In this document: positions 24,599 to 34,421 of the stretch, one piece after another | Numbering within the stretch: the first letter of the stretch is position 1 | Layout: every line of letters begins with the position of its first letter | Source of the DNA: Chthonomonas calidirosea T49 | GTDB lineage: Bacteria > Armatimonadota > Chthonomonadetes > Chthonomonadales > Chthonomonadaceae | Reading direction: 5' to 3' | Length of the DNA stretch: 64,000 bases | Assembly: GCF_000427095.1 (NCBI RefSeq) | Contig: NC_021487.1 | Coordinates: forward strand, 1,689,949-1,753,948 | Made by a program: the position numbers and the translations under genes | The notes under the pieces: generated by a model | What the model saw: only the letters and a program-made list of their open reading frames with translations | What the model was told of the DNA's origin: nothing | Database searches by the model: none

Positions 24599-25291
24599 TC
24601 ATGTTTTTAATCTATCCGCTCGATTCGTGATGATCCCATCCACAAGCGCATAAAAATGCCCCATCAAAGCCTCCTCATCTACCGTCCAAACGTAGATGCG
24701 CTTCCCATATGCCCGCAATACCTCGATGCGCTCCGGCGTCAGTAACGGAAACTCCCAGGTGACGATGGGCGTATCTAATTCCGCAATCCACTCTGAAAAG
24801 GCTTTCGCCTGTAAAAGGGTCTCCTCACGACGGCTGAGGGTCAACGAAAGCGGTAAGGTGGGATCGAGTTGGCGAAAACGAGCGCGACTTGCCGTTCCAG
24901 CACCCGCCACGATCTTCTCTTCCGAGCCGAGCGGCGACAGCGCAACGACCACCTTCTCCTCTATATCGCCCCCCTCACACTTCATGTCGGCCATTACCGC
25001 CACGCGGCCTCGCGCCCATGCAACCAACTCCTCTAGGCGTGGTACCCCCTCGCCCGCCCCTAAATCTATCTTGGCAAGCGCCCCCGCCGTCTGCTCGGCG
25101 ATCTTATAAACATGCCCGCGCACATCCCTTACCTCCGGATCGTGCGCTAGTACCAGAGTACCATCCGCCGCCTGACGCACGTCGCACTCCACCATCCGAC
25201 AGCCTAACTTCGCCGCCTCCTGGAAACTGCGCAAGGTGTTTGCTGGAAAAGCATAAGGGAAACCACGATGCCCCACTCCGATACATCCCAC
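24599..25291 (-). CDS. Glycerophosphodiester phosphodiesterase family protein
   Basis: A 230-residue TIM-barrel enzyme, the size of a bacterial cytoplasmic GDPD. GHRG near residues 7-10 and HD near 50 supply the two catalytic His; VECDV near 34-38 supplies the Glu and Asp metal ligands. The common PENT is PANT here. IYVWTVDEEALMGHFYALVD-GIITNRADRL closes the barrel, as in the family. It hydrolyses glycerophosphodiesters to glycerol-3-phosphate and an alcohol. GTG start with AAGGAGGGTGTAACC upstream. It is divergent from yifB and separate from the prepilin operon. Confidence 0.88.
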   Translation of the reverse strand: MGCIGVGHRGFPYAFPANTLRSFQEAAKLGCRMVECDVRQAADGTLVLAHDPEVRDVRGHVYKIAEQTAGALAKIDLGAGEGVPRLEELVAWARGRVAVMADMKCEGGDIEEKVVVALSPLGSEEKIVAGAGTASRARFRQLDPTLPLSLTLSRREETLLQAKAFSEWIAELDTPIVTWEFPLLTPERIEVLRAYGKRIYVWTVDEEALMGHFYALVDGIITNRADRLKT

Positions 25292-25415
25292 AGGGTTACA
25301 CCCTCCTTCTAAATTTCACCTACTTTTTACCCCGCCATTCCCCTTTCCTAGCAGGATTCAATAGGGGCAAAGGAGAATAGAGATGCAATTTTTTGTATAG
25401 AAGGAGCTGCCCAAC

Positions 25416-27017
25416 ATGTTGGCTCGCGTGCTCTCTAGCACCATCCTCGGAATCGATGCCCATGAGATCTACGTTGAGGTAGACGTCAGCCCCGGAATGC
25501 CCTCCACCACCATCGTCGGTCTGCCGGATACCGCCGTCAATGAGAGTAAAGAGCGGGTGCGCACGGCGCTAAAAAACTCCGGTTTTCAGTTTCCCTACGA
25601 CAAACGCGTCACCATTAACCTTGCCCCTGCCGACATTCGCAAAACCGGGCCCAGCTTCGACCTACCTATTGCTGTCGGACTTCTCGTCGCCACAGGGCAG
25701 CTCCCAGCAGACCACATTGAGGGCGCTCAAATCGTGGGGGAGCTCTCCCTCGATGGCAACGTACGCCCTGTAAGTGGGGTGCTTCCGATCGCCATCGGGG
25801 CCAGAGCCCACGGTCGAAAGCGTTTCTACGTGCCCAAAGAGAACGCCCGTGAGGCCGCCGTCGTGGCCGATATCGCCGTCTATCCTATCGGCAGCCTTCA
25901 TGAAATGGCCCTTGCCCTCACTATGCCCGAGCGGGCCGCCCCTATGCCCTACGACCCCACGCTCCTCCATCCCGATACGCCCCAATTCATCCACGACTTC
26001 GCCGATGTCAAAGGCCATGGTCATGTCAAACGCGCTCTTGAAGTCGCCGCGGCCGGCGGACACAACGTTCTGCTTATCGGCCCTCCCGGCAGCGGCAAAA
26101 CCATGATGGCGCGCCGTCTTCCCTCCATTTTGCCCCCGCTCTCCGTGGACGAGGCCCTCGAAGTCACCAAACTCTACTCCGTGGCTGGCCTCCTCACCGC
26201 CGAGTTGGCGCTCATCAACACACGCCCCTTTCGATCGCCCCACCACACGGTCTCGACCGCTGCCCTCGTGGGCGGCGGCACCATCCCCCGCCCAGGCGAG
26301 GTAAGCCTTGCACACCACGGGGTCCTCTTCCTCGACGAGCTGCCCGAATTTGCACGCGATGCGCTTGAGGTGCTGCGTCAGCCTCTCGAAGATGGCGTTG
26401 TGCAGATCTCCCGCGTGAACGCCTCCTACGCCTATCCCGCCGATTTCACCCTCGTTGCCGCCATGAACCCCTGTCCCTGCGGCTACTTCGGCGATATCTT
26501 TCGCCAATGTACCTGCCAACCTAGCAGCGTGCAAAAGTACCTGAAAAGGGTCTCCGGCCCCCTGTTGGATCGTATTGACCTCCATGTAGAGGTGCCCCGC
26601 CTCTCCGAAGAGGAGCTGCTTACCGCCCACACCGGCGAGACCTCGGAAGCCATCCGCGAGCGCGTGTGTCGCGCTCGCCGCATCCAGTCTCAACGCTTTG
26701 CCCAACCTCTACCGCAAAACGCAAAACCCCCCTCCGGTGAGAAAGCAACGCCCCCCGAACCTCCTACCCGACGTATCTACTGCAACGCCCAAATGGGGCC
26801 GCGAGAGCTACGCGCCTACTGCCCCCTCCGACCGGAGGTGAAAACGCTTCTACGCGCCGCCATCCAACAACTCGGCCTCTCCGCCCGTGCCTACGACCGC
26901 CTGCTGAAAGTGGCGCGCACCATCGCCGATCTCTGTGGCTCCGAAGAGGTCCAGACCGCCCACGTGGCCGAAGCTATCCAGTATCGCAGCCTCGACCGAA
27001 AATTTTGGAGCGGCTAG
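25416..27017 (+). CDS. YifB/ComM-family Mg-chelatase-like AAA+ ATPase
   Basis: A 533-residue protein. The N-terminal ChlI-like domain (about 1-165) contains [20 protein letters not shown]. The AAA+ core has Walker [14 protein letters not shown] near 222 and Walker [11 protein letters not shown] near 300, sensor-type [10 protein letters not shown] near 350, and a C-terminal ChlI domain with [19 protein letters not shown]. ComM homologues form hexameric helicases that extend branch migration in natural transformation; other members are uncharacterised. Full length and intact. ATG with AGAAGGAGCTGCCC upstream. With the nearby prepilins, competence is imaginable, but no other competence gene is seen. 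Confidence 0.92.
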   Translation: MLARVLSSTILGIDAHEIYVEVDVSPGMPSTTIVGLPDTAVNESKERVRTALKNSGFQFPYDKRVTINLAPADIRKTGPSFDLPIAVGLLVATGQLPADHIEGAQIVGELSLDGNVRPVSGVLPIAIGARAHGRKRFYVPKENAREAAVVADIAVYPIGSLHEMALALTMPERAAPMPYDPTLLHPDTPQFIHDFADVKGHGHVKRALEVAAAGGHNVLLIGPPGSGKTMMARRLPSILPPLSVDEALEVTKLYSVAGLLTAELALINTRPFRSPHHTVSTAALVGGGTIPRPGEVSLAHHGVLFLDELPEFARDALEVLRQPLEDGVVQISRVNASYAYPADFTLVAAMNPCPCGYFGDIFRQCTCQPSSVQKYLKRVSGPLLDRIDLHVEVPRLSEEELLTAHTGETSEAIRERVCRARRIQSQRFAQPLPQNAKPPSGEKATPPEPPTRRIYCNAQMGPRELRAYCPLRPEVKTLLRAAIQQLGLSARAYDRLLKVARTIADLCGSEEVQTAHVAEAIQYRSLDRKFWSG

Positions 27018-27168
27018 TCCCTGTCCCCAAAAACCGGAAAAGTCTCCGGAAATCTGACGTAAGGGCGCTCGCGAAGAGGCACAAACCGGCCTTCTCGAAA
27101 TCTCAAAAACGATGGTTGTGTAACCGCGCTTTTCAAAAAAGCGTATGGAAAAGAAGAACGGATGCATC

Positions 27169-27197
27169 TTGACAGCATCCCTTTGCAAAAGTAAAAT
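27169..27197 (+). promoter_or_regulatory. Promoter of the MarR/efflux operon
   Basis: TTGACA (27169-27174) and TAAAAT (27192-27197), 17 bases apart, directly before the marR-like gene. Autoregulation by the MarR protein would be expected at or near this site, but no clear operator palindrome was found. Confidence 0.78.
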
Positions 27198-27221
27198 ATC
27201 TCTATATCCCAAGCAAAGGCC

Positions 27222-27818
27222 ATGAAAAAAACTAACAACGCAAAAACGAGGTGCTGTGAACATACCGACCTGCCCCTTGAACGTGCCCTCATCCGCGTGG
27301 TAAGAGCCACCCTGTTTGCTCAACCGCCTCAACCGGAGATGGACGCTCTCCCCATGGCTCAAATGCGCCTCCTCTGGATGGTCTACCATATGCCGCAAGC
27401 AACCATGAAGGAGTTCAGTGAAAAACTGGAGGTCTCTCAGTCCACCGTTACCCAACTTGCCGAACGCCTGATCCGCCGTGGCCTTATTCTGCGCTTCCAC
27501 GACAGCAAAGACCGACGGCTCGTGCGGCTTTCTCTGAGTGAACAAGGGCACCGTCTCCTCGAAGAATCGATGGCACAAGTGCACGCTACCCTGCAAGAGA
27601 TATGGAATCGACTAGGAGAAGAGGATCGCCCTAAGGTGATGGAAGGCCTCGAAATCTTAGGCCGAGTGGCCGAACAGTTTCGCATCGAGCAAGGGCGCTC
27701 TCCTCTTACATGGCGTGAGGAGAGCCTCGCTCAACCCCCCGAAACCTCCGATCCGATCGCTCAACCCATGGTAGACCTCATGGCGCGACGCATTCGCGGA
27801 AATATTAGGGAATCCTAA
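27222..27818 (+). CDS. MarR-family transcriptional regulator
   Basis: A 198-residue winged-helix regulator. The helix-turn-helix lies near residues 60-85 (ATMKEFSEKLEVSQSTVTQL), and the wing DSKDRRLVRLSLSEQGHRLL near 94-113 is typical. The N-terminus (25 residues) and the C-terminal 45 residues go beyond the MarR core. AAAGG precedes the ATG. It is first in the operon with TolC, MacA, MacB and ABC ATPase genes, so it probably represses the pump and releases DNA on binding a toxic compound. That is inferred from the well-known arrangement of such operons. Confidence 0.88.
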   Translation: MKKTNNAKTRCCEHTDLPLERALIRVVRATLFAQPPQPEMDALPMAQMRLLWMVYHMPQATMKEFSEKLEVSQSTVTQLAERLIRRGLILRFHDSKDRRLVRLSLSEQGHRLLEESMAQVHATLQEIWNRLGEEDRPKVMEGLEILGRVAEQFRIEQGRSPLTWREESLAQPPETSDPIAQPMVDLMARRIRGNIRES

Positions 27819-27917
27819 AAACTTGTGAATACTTTCGCCTCGCTCGGTCGTCCATATAACGATAGCGTTCTCGTTTTTCCAAAAATCTATGCCGACGGAA
27901 AGGAACAGGATACCGCA

Positions 27918-29471
27918 ATGTACGCTTCCATCTGCCGCTATACGCTGCTACCGGCTCTCTTCGCCTCCTCTCTCAGCTTGGCAACATGCGTGGCTGCAGG
28001 TCAAACAAACCCTACGAATAATTCCCAATCTATTCAAACTCCCGCAGAAAAACGCTACGGCATACCTCCAAACCCAACCATCGGAGCCCAACCTAGCCTC
28101 GATCTCTCCCAACCGCTTACCCTCGATAGGGCCATTCAAATCGCTCTCCAACGCCAGAATACCATCGCCATCGCCGCCGCTCAACGCGACTCAAGCCGCG
28201 CTCAAGTGGTGGCTGCACGCTCTTCCTACTTCCCACAAATTACGCCGAGCTTTCAATATCAGACGAATCTCACTCCCATCGAAAGCAGTGCCTTCGGAGC
28301 AGGAGGCCCCACAAGCCACTCGTTCTCAAGTGAAACACGTACAGAGGCCATCGTCGCAAAACAGCTGATCTGGGATGGGGGAATTCGTGAGGCCACCGTC
28401 CAACAGGCCCGCAATACCCTGTTCGCCGATGAATATAACCTCGGCAATACCCGCCAAGATGTCATCCTGAACGTTACCCAAAGCTACTATGCGCTCCTGC
28501 GCGATCGCGCTCTCGTGAAAGTGCAACAGACCAACGTCCAGCTCGCTCAAACCACTCTCGAATCCATTCAGGAACAGGTGCGCGTGGGCAATGCTGCCCC
28601 AGCCGATACCCTCCAAGCACAGTCCAATCTTGCCAACGCGAAGGTGTCCCTTCTACAAGCGCAAGCCGTCGTCTACGACGATGAGGCCCAATTGAAAAAT
28701 GCGATGGGTGTGGTTACCTCCCAACCGCTCGTTCTTGCCGATCAATCCCTTCCGCAACCTGACCCCACACCCGATCCCCACTCCGTTGACTACTATACTC
28801 AGCTTGCCTACCAAAACCGTCTCGACATCAAGCAACAGCAGGCCGCCATAGATGCCCAGACCGATCTCCTCCGCATCGCACGCCTCCAAGCGGGCATCAA
28901 CGTCAACGCCTCCGTCACCGAGGGATATCAGTTCGATCCCGTTTCCGGGGAAGAGCGCGTCTTCTCTGTCTCCCTCTCCTATCCTCTCTTCGATGCGGGG
29001 CTTTCCCGCTCAAAAGTGCGCGAAAACGAGGCGCTGCTTACCCAGCTCGAACGCCAGCTCGACCTGATTGAACAGAACATACGTCTTAACATCGAACAAG
29101 ACTACCGCAACCGTGAGGTGGCTCGACAACAGGTGGTCGCCGCGGATGCCGCCGTACAGGCCGGCCAAACCAACTACGATGCCGCCCTCGCTAAACAGCA
29201 AAACGGGCTTATCAACGTGCTTGACGTGATCAACGCCCAACTGCAGCTCGTAACCGCTCAACAGCAACAGGTAAACGCCCTCTACAGCTACTACATCGCC
29301 AACGCACGGCTGCTGCGCGACATCGGAATGAACGACCCCGAATGGCACCCAGACGTTCCTGCCGCCGTGCAAAAACAGTTCTCCGCCAATGCAACGCCGT
29401 CGGAGGCCACCGATAAGCAGCAAGCCGCCTCGCTTCTACGCGATCCTCTGCTAGACGCACGGAGACCCTAA
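27918..29471 (+). CDS. TolC-family outer-membrane efflux protein
   Basis: A 517-residue TolC-like channel. A signal peptide covers about residues 1-25 (LLPALFASSLSLATCVAAGQ). Two homologous halves each carry long alpha-helical repeats: TLDRAIQIALQRQNTIAIAA starts the first and LDIKQQQAAIDAQTDLLRIA the second; NVLDVINAQLQLVTAQQQQV near 430 is a typical OEP motif. It forms the outer-membrane exit duct of the tripartite pump. The start at 27918 has AAAGGAACAGGAT upstream; the longer frame from 27825 would bury the signal peptide. The MacA-like gene begins two bases after its stop. Confidence 0.9.
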   Translation: MYASICRYTLLPALFASSLSLATCVAAGQTNPTNNSQSIQTPAEKRYGIPPNPTIGAQPSLDLSQPLTLDRAIQIALQRQNTIAIAAAQRDSSRAQVVAARSSYFPQITPSFQYQTNLTPIESSAFGAGGPTSHSFSSETRTEAIVAKQLIWDGGIREATVQQARNTLFADEYNLGNTRQDVILNVTQSYYALLRDRALVKVQQTNVQLAQTTLESIQEQVRVGNAAPADTLQAQSNLANAKVSLLQAQAVVYDDEAQLKNAMGVVTSQPLVLADQSLPQPDPTPDPHSVDYYTQLAYQNRLDIKQQQAAIDAQTDLLRIARLQAGINVNASVTEGYQFDPVSGEERVFSVSLSYPLFDAGLSRSKVRENEALLTQLERQLDLIEQNIRLNIEQDYRNREVARQQVVAADAAVQAGQTNYDAALAKQQNGLINVLDVINAQLQLVTAQQQQVNALYSYYIANARLLRDIGMNDPEWHPDVPAAVQKQFSANATPSEATDKQQAASLLRDPLLDARRP

Positions 29472-29473
29472 AA

Positions 29474-31237
29474 ATGAAAAAGAGATATGTCCACCTGCTC
29501 GTTCCTTGGCTCTTCCTTACCGGGTGTAATCTCCTCGGTTTGGGAGAAAAAGGAGGTCAAGTTCACTATCGTGTCGCTGCCGTAACCCAAGATATGGTGC
29601 GCAAAACCGTCTCTGCCACTGGCGTGCTCACCCCTTGGACAACCGTAGATATTAAAAGCCGCGCCGGCGGGCGCATCATTAGCCTCCCTGTAGACGATGG
29701 CACGGTTGTTAAAAAAGGACAAGTGGTTGCTCTCATTGACCCTTCGGATACGCTGCTTACCTACTACTCGGCCAAAGCGGATATTGATGCCAACCGGGCG
29801 CGCGTGGTAGAAAGCCAGAAAGATCTTCAACTGCAACTAAAAGAAGGACAGATCGGAATTGATACCGCCAAAGCCAACTTAAAAGCGGCTCAAGCGCAGG
29901 CAGCTGCCGCTCAGGCCAACTATCAGTCCGCCCAAACCGATGCCGACAACGCGAAAGCGCTCTCCGATGCCAACATCGCCAGCGCTCGAGCTACCCTCGC
30001 CGCGCAACAGGCCAAGCTCGACCAAATGAAAAACGCCACCATTCCCCAAGAGCGCGCTCAAGCCCAAGCCGATCTGCAACAGGCTAAAGCCAACCTTATC
30101 AACGCCGAAGCCCAACTAACGCGACAAAAAGCGCTGCTGGCCAAAGGATTTGTTGCTCAATCAGAGGTAGACCAAGCCCAAGCCGCACGTGATGTGGCCG
30201 CCGCAACTGTGCTTCAAGCCCAAGCCAAAGTGGATACCCTCGATAAAGAGCTCGACCAGGACTTGAAGGCGCAAGAGGCTCAAGTGGCTCAGGCCAAAGC
30301 GGCTCTTGATACAGCCCTCGCCCAGGCCTCCCAAGTACAAACGAAGCAATTGGCCGCCCTCGCGGCCAAAGCTAATGCGCAACAGGCCCTTGCCACGGTG
30401 AAACAGGCACAGGTGAAACTCCAGGACGCTCAGGCCCAATTGATCAATAACATCATCCGCGCCAAGCAGATCGAAGAGGCCAAAGCTGCTGTCATTAAAT
30501 CGAATGCAGCCTATGCCGACGCGAAGGTGCAGCTGAACGATACCCGCATTACCGCCCCAATGGATGGTGTGATCCTTCAAAAGTATGTCGAACAGGGAAC
30601 CTTCATTACCTCCGGCATGTCGTTTAACTCCTCCGGCACCAGCATTGTGCAACTCGGCGATATCTCCCGTATGTACGTAGATACCAGCGTGGATGAGACC
30701 GATGTGGCCAATATCCAAATGGGGCAGAAAGTGGAGGTCACCTTTGACGCCTATCCCTCTATTCCCTTCGACGGCAAAGTTATCCGCATTGAGCCGCAGG
30801 AGGTTGTGAACCAAAACGTTACCACCCTCCATGTCCGCGTAGAGGTAGATAATAGCAACGTGGCCTATCGTCTCCTACGCCCCGGCATGAACGCCACGTG
30901 TGAGTTTATTGTGGATGAGAAGGACGACGTGACCTGTATTCCCAATGAGGCCTTGCAAACGGCTAACGATGGAAGCTACTATGTTCTTGTGGCAACAGGG
31001 GGACACCAGGCCCCGCCCGATCCAGGAGGCTCGCCCGATCCCTCCGTACTGGAAGGCTGCCATATCGAACGCAGACCCGTGCAGATCGGCTTGCAAGGCG
31101 ACGACACCACCGAGATCACCGAAGGGCTCAAAGTCGGTGAAAAAGTGGTCACACAAACCATCCAGCCGATCAACAGCGCCACGGCCTCTACCAGCGGTGG
31201 GTTTGGCGGCGGTGGGCCAGGCCCAGGGCGCCGCTAG
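29474..31237 (+). CDS. MacA/HlyD-like periplasmic adaptor lipoprotein
   Basis: A 587-residue membrane-fusion protein. The signal peptide ends in lipobox LFLTGC (Cys at about residue 18). The barrel-sandwich half-motif VKKGQVVALIDPSD lies near 76-89. A very long coiled-coil hairpin follows (about 95-345, Ala/Gln-rich, with the second half starting around 210), longer than in E. coli MacA. NDTRITAPMDGVILQKYVEQ marks the return to the lipoyl domain, then the beta-barrel with TSVDETDVANIQMGQKVEV. The C-terminus is Gly-rich. It links the inner-membrane ABC permease to TolC. The extra-long hairpin may suit a wide periplasm or a short TolC. Confidence 0.9.
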   Translation: MKKRYVHLLVPWLFLTGCNLLGLGEKGGQVHYRVAAVTQDMVRKTVSATGVLTPWTTVDIKSRAGGRIISLPVDDGTVVKKGQVVALIDPSDTLLTYYSAKADIDANRARVVESQKDLQLQLKEGQIGIDTAKANLKAAQAQAAAAQANYQSAQTDADNAKALSDANIASARATLAAQQAKLDQMKNATIPQERAQAQADLQQAKANLINAEAQLTRQKALLAKGFVAQSEVDQAQAARDVAAATVLQAQAKVDTLDKELDQDLKAQEAQVAQAKAALDTALAQASQVQTKQLAALAAKANAQQALATVKQAQVKLQDAQAQLINNIIRAKQIEEAKAAVIKSNAAYADAKVQLNDTRITAPMDGVILQKYVEQGTFITSGMSFNSSGTSIVQLGDISRMYVDTSVDETDVANIQMGQKVEVTFDAYPSIPFDGKVIRIEPQEVVNQNVTTLHVRVEVDNSNVAYRLLRPGMNATCEFIVDEKDDVTCIPNEALQTANDGSYYVLVATGGHQAPPDPGGSPDPSVLEGCHIERRPVQIGLQGDDTTEITEGLKVGEKVVTQTIQPINSATASTSGGFGGGGPGPGRR

Positions 31238-31264
31238 AGCCGTAGAGAAGGGAGGAAAAAAATC

Positions 31265-32485
31265 ATGAAAGCCGCCTTTATCGCCGCTATCCGTGGGGTT
31301 GCAACCAACAAACTGCGCTCCCTCCTCACCATGCTTGGCGTCATCTTCGGGGTGGCCGCGGTCATCGTGGCTGTCGCCTTGGGACAAGGTTCTCGCGACG
31401 CCGCCCTACGCCGCTTCCAACGCCTCGGCACCACCACCCTCACCGTGCTGCCCGGTCGCCAGAGCCGCAACGGCGTCTCCTTCGCCTTCGGCTCCGCCTC
31501 TACCCTCAAAATTGACGACGTCCCCTTCCTTCTGCGCGGCTGCCCCGACGTGGTGGCCGTATCGCCGGAACAACAGAAATTCGAGCAAGTAAAATACGGC
31601 GATCAGAATACCAACACCACCGTGTTCGGTTGCGGTCCCGACTTCATGCAGATTCGCCGATTCGACCTCGCTGCCGGCCGCTTCTTCACCCGCTCCGAAG
31701 ATACCTCCCGTCGCCCCGTCTGTGTGCTCGGTTGGACGGTCTATACCACCCTCTTCCTCAACAATGCCCCCGCAGTCGGGAGGAACATCTATATCAACGG
31801 GCAAAATTTTAAGGTCGTAGGCGTGTTTGCAGAACGAGGAGGGGGAGGCTTTGTGAACGAGGATGACCGCGTGTATGTGCCTATTCGTACCGGCCTACAA
31901 CGACTTTTCGGAGGAGAAAACCTCCTCTCCAGTATGTCGGTGGAAGGGCGTAGCGAGGAGGTGATGCAGCGCGCCCAAGACGAGATAACCGAAGTGCTGC
32001 GCAAACGCCACAATATCCCCGATTCCAAACCCAACGATTTTATCATCTTCAACGCTGGGGTCGCCGCACAAAACAGTCGTGACCAGGCCGAAGATTTTCA
32101 GCAGCTTATTAGCTATCTTGCCGCCGTAGCCCTCATCGTAGGAGGGATCGGCATCATGAACATCATGCTGGTATCGGTAACCGAACGCACCCGCGAGATC
32201 GGCGTGCGAAAAGCCATCGGTGCCAAACGACGCAATATCCTTCTGCAGTTTCTGCTTGAAGCCGTCTTTATCTCGCTAACAGGAGGCATTATCGGAGTTA
32301 TCATGGGGGTGCTCTTTACCCTGTACGCGCTCCCCTATCTCAAACCCCAATGGGAAACGGCACTTACCGTGCCGCCCCTGTTTCTCGCGTTCGGCTTCTC
32401 CTTCCTGGTCGGTATCTTCTTTGGGTTCTATCCCGCCATGAAGGCCTCGAAGCTAAACCCAATAGACGCCCTTCGCTACGAGTAG
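31265..32485 (+). CDS. MacB-like ABC transporter permease
   Basis: A 406-residue FtsX-type permease. The first membrane helix lies in KLRSLLTMLGVIFGVAAVIV, followed by a large periplasmic MacB_PCD domain (about 45-265) and three C-terminal helices; RTREIGVRKAIGAKRRNILL is the conserved coupling segment. The ATPase is a separate polypeptide encoded two genes later, unlike E. coli MacB, in which both are fused. It acts as mechanotransmitter for export of periplasmic substrates. AGGGAGGAAAAAAATC precedes the ATG. Confidence 0.9.
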   Translation: MKAAFIAAIRGVATNKLRSLLTMLGVIFGVAAVIVAVALGQGSRDAALRRFQRLGTTTLTVLPGRQSRNGVSFAFGSASTLKIDDVPFLLRGCPDVVAVSPEQQKFEQVKYGDQNTNTTVFGCGPDFMQIRRFDLAAGRFFTRSEDTSRRPVCVLGWTVYTTLFLNNAPAVGRNIYINGQNFKVVGVFAERGGGGFVNEDDRVYVPIRTGLQRLFGGENLLSSMSVEGRSEEVMQRAQDEITEVLRKRHNIPDSKPNDFIIFNAGVAAQNSRDQAEDFQQLISYLAAVALIVGGIGIMNIMLVSVTERTREIGVRKAIGAKRRNILLQFLLEAVFISLTGGIIGVIMGVLFTLYALPYLKPQWETALTVPPLFLAFGFSFLVGIFFGFYPAMKASKLNPIDALRYE

Positions 32486-32512
32486 TGCTAAAATCGTTAC
32501 AAGGAGATGGTT

Positions 32513-33109
32513 ATGAACACCAAACAACTGCTAGCAATGGGTGCAGCGCTTCTTGCCGTATCGCTCTACGGCGCCGCTGCAAAGGCCCAAGGGCCTGGTG
32601 GTCAAGGCGGCCCTCCGCCAGAAATCATGGCCAAAATACGAAAATGGCAAGCTTGGCAAAAACAACATAAAAACGCTAGCCAGCTCGGCCAAGAACTTTA
32701 CCAGCTCGAAATGCTGAACCAACAACCCGGTTATGCGCTTAACAAGCAGCAGTCCGCCAAACTCGTGGCCATTTTGAAAGCATGGCGCCATAAACCCACG
32801 ATGTCGGAGGAGCAGGCGCATAACGTGTTGAAACAGATCGGCAGCCTTCTCACCGTGCGCCAAATCCAAAAGATGACGACGCTCGCTCCGCCTTGGCAGC
32901 GCCGCCCCGGTGGGCCAGGAGGTGGCCCTCCACCAGGAGGCCGACCAGGCGGAGGGCCGCCGGGTGGAGGCTTCAACTTCCCCGATCCGCCTTCAGGTGG
33001 CTTTAATCCACTGAACCCCGACACACTGCCCTTCCCGCCCATGCGCGATAGGGCCAAGCGGGGGCTTGATGCGTTCATCGCGACCCTGCAAACTCAGGCA
33101 AAACGCTGA
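32513..33109 (+). CDS. Small exported protein in the efflux operon (Spy-like helices, Gly/Pro-rich tail)
   Basis: A 198-residue exported protein with signal peptide (cut near YGAAAKAQ). The central helical part (about 38-125) has LNKQQSAKLVAILKAW and LLTVRQIQKM, reminiscent of the paired LTxxQ-like helices of Spy/CpxP chaperones. A Pro/Gly tract (about 127-160) follows, then a short C-terminal helix. The first ATG (32507) overlaps the ribosome site AAGGAG, so 32513 is used. It lies between the permease and ATPase genes of a MacAB-TolC operon. A periplasmic chaperone or stress sensor is plausible, but homology is weak. Confidence 0.65.
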   Translation: MNTKQLLAMGAALLAVSLYGAAAKAQGPGGQGGPPPEIMAKIRKWQAWQKQHKNASQLGQELYQLEMLNQQPGYALNKQQSAKLVAILKAWRHKPTMSEEQAHNVLKQIGSLLTVRQIQKMTTLAPPWQRRPGGPGGGPPPGGRPGGGPPGGGFNFPDPPSGGFNPLNPDTLPFPPMRDRAKRGLDAFIATLQTQAKR

Positions 33110-33124
33110 AAGGTAGTTGACCCC

Positions 33125-33892
33125 ATGTCCGATGTGATCATTGAGGTCACAAACGTTCATAAAATCTACCGGATGGGCAAGACGGAGGTGCACGCCCTGC
33201 GCGGCGTCTCCGTCTCCATCCGAAGAGGCGAGTTCGTGGCCATCATGGGCCCTTCCGGCTCCGGAAAATCCACCTTCATGAACATCGTGGGCTGCCTCGA
33301 CACGCCCACTCGTGGCTCCTATAAGCTGGATGGCATCGAAGTCGCCAAACTTAACGACAACCAACTTGCCGAAATTCGCAACCGCAAAATTGGTTTCGTC
33401 TTCCAAACCTTCAATCTGCTGGCGCGCACAACCGCCCTGGAAAACGTGGAGCTGCCAATGCTCTATAGCAACGCGCGCAACCGCCGTCAAATGGCCATTC
33501 GCGCCTTGGAAATCGTTGGGCTGGGCGAACGCCTTCACCACAAACCCAACGAGCTGTCCGGCGGCCAACAACAGCGCGTTGCCATCGCCCGTGCGCTCGT
33601 AAACGACCCGCCCATCCTCTTCGGAGATGAGCCTACCGGCAACCTCGACTCGCGAACGAGCGAAGAGATTATGGCCATCTTCCAACGCCTGCATAGGGAA
33701 GGCAAAACGGTGGTGCTTGTAACCCACGAACCCGACATCGCCGAACATGCCGAGCGCATCATTCGATTTCGTGATGGTAAGGTGGTCGCGGATGAACCGG
33801 TTCTCAATCGCCGGATCGCTGAGGTAGAGCTGGAAAGGCTCGGCGGGCCGCTTGAGGAAGAAGATACCGAGCTGCTTTCTGAAACCACTTAG
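33125..33892 (+). CDS. ABC transporter ATP-binding protein (MacB/LolD type)
   Basis: A 255-residue ATPase. Walker [10 protein letters not shown] near residue 42, Q-loop FVFQTFNLL near 92, signature LSGGQQQR near 144, Walker [13 protein letters not shown] near 163 and the switch His in LVTHEPD near 200 are all intact. The C-terminal 30 residues go beyond the core and are acidic. It energises the permease encoded at 31265-32485. It is the last gene of the efflux operon and converges with sixA, with a gap of nine bases. Confidence 0.92.
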   Translation: MSDVIIEVTNVHKIYRMGKTEVHALRGVSVSIRRGEFVAIMGPSGSGKSTFMNIVGCLDTPTRGSYKLDGIEVAKLNDNQLAEIRNRKIGFVFQTFNLLARTTALENVELPMLYSNARNRRQMAIRALEIVGLGERLHHKPNELSGGQQQRVAIARALVNDPPILFGDEPTGNLDSRTSEEIMAIFQRLHREGKTVVLVTHEPDIAEHAERIIRFRDGKVVADEPVLNRRIAEVELERLGGPLEEEDTELLSETT

Positions 33893-33901
33893 GATTGGTC
33901 T

Positions 33902-34396
33902 CTAGACCGCTTTGGCGATAAGACACAGCTGCTTGGGCGTAAGCAGCCAAAGAAGAAGGCCACTGCGGGGCTGGAGATCAAACACCTCTACGCAAGCAAG
34001 CCCGGCCTTTTTCATCTTTACGTTGCCGCCGCAAAGCCAGGCGATATTTCCGCTCAACGTGGGTTCATGCCCCACCAACAGCAGTCCCTCCTGAGGCCTT
34101 CGCTCCTGCACAAGGGTCTGCAACGTTGGAGGATCAAATAGGCCGGGTTGGAGGCGCGCCTCGACCACGAAGCGCTCTTTCGGCCAATGGAGAACGTCCG
34201 CCAAAATCTCGGCGGTCTCTAAGGCGCGCGCATAGGGGCTTGTAAGAAGGACGTCGAACGAGAGATCGAGCGCTTTGATGCCGAGGGCAACACGCTTCAT
34301 CTCCGCAATACCCTCCGAGGTGAGATGGCGCTCGGCATCCTTCAGGTGAGGACGTGGATCTTCTGCAAGTCCATGACGAAGGAAATAGAGTCGCAT
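33902..34396 (-). CDS. sixA: SixA-type phosphohistidine phosphatase
   Basis: A 164-residue histidine-phosphatase protein. LYFLRHGLAED near residues 3-13 contains the catalytic RHG; the second core His is in LLVGHEPTLSG near 107. SixA proteins remove phosphate from histidine of phosphorelay or PTS domains. Compared with E. coli SixA the C-terminus is normal. ATG with GAGGTGACCG upstream. It lies 25 bases after a zinc-ribbon gene, presumably co-transcribed. The target in this organism is unknown. Confidence 0.88.
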   Translation of the reverse strand: MRLYFLRHGLAEDPRPHLKDAERHLTSEGIAEMKRVALGIKALDLSFDVLLTSPYARALETAEILADVLHWPKERFVVEARLQPGLFDPPTLQTLVQERRPQEGLLLVGHEPTLSGNIAWLCGGNVKMKKAGLACVEVFDLQPRSGLLLWLLTPKQLCLIAKAV

Positions 34397-34421
34397 CGGT
34401 CACCTCGGAGAGGAGAAGAGG

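Noticed and set aside
25662-26705. Long open frame (347 codons) opposite the YifB gene
   Set aside because: It lies fully antisense to a clearly conserved ATPase, has no ribosome site and reads as composition-driven noise.
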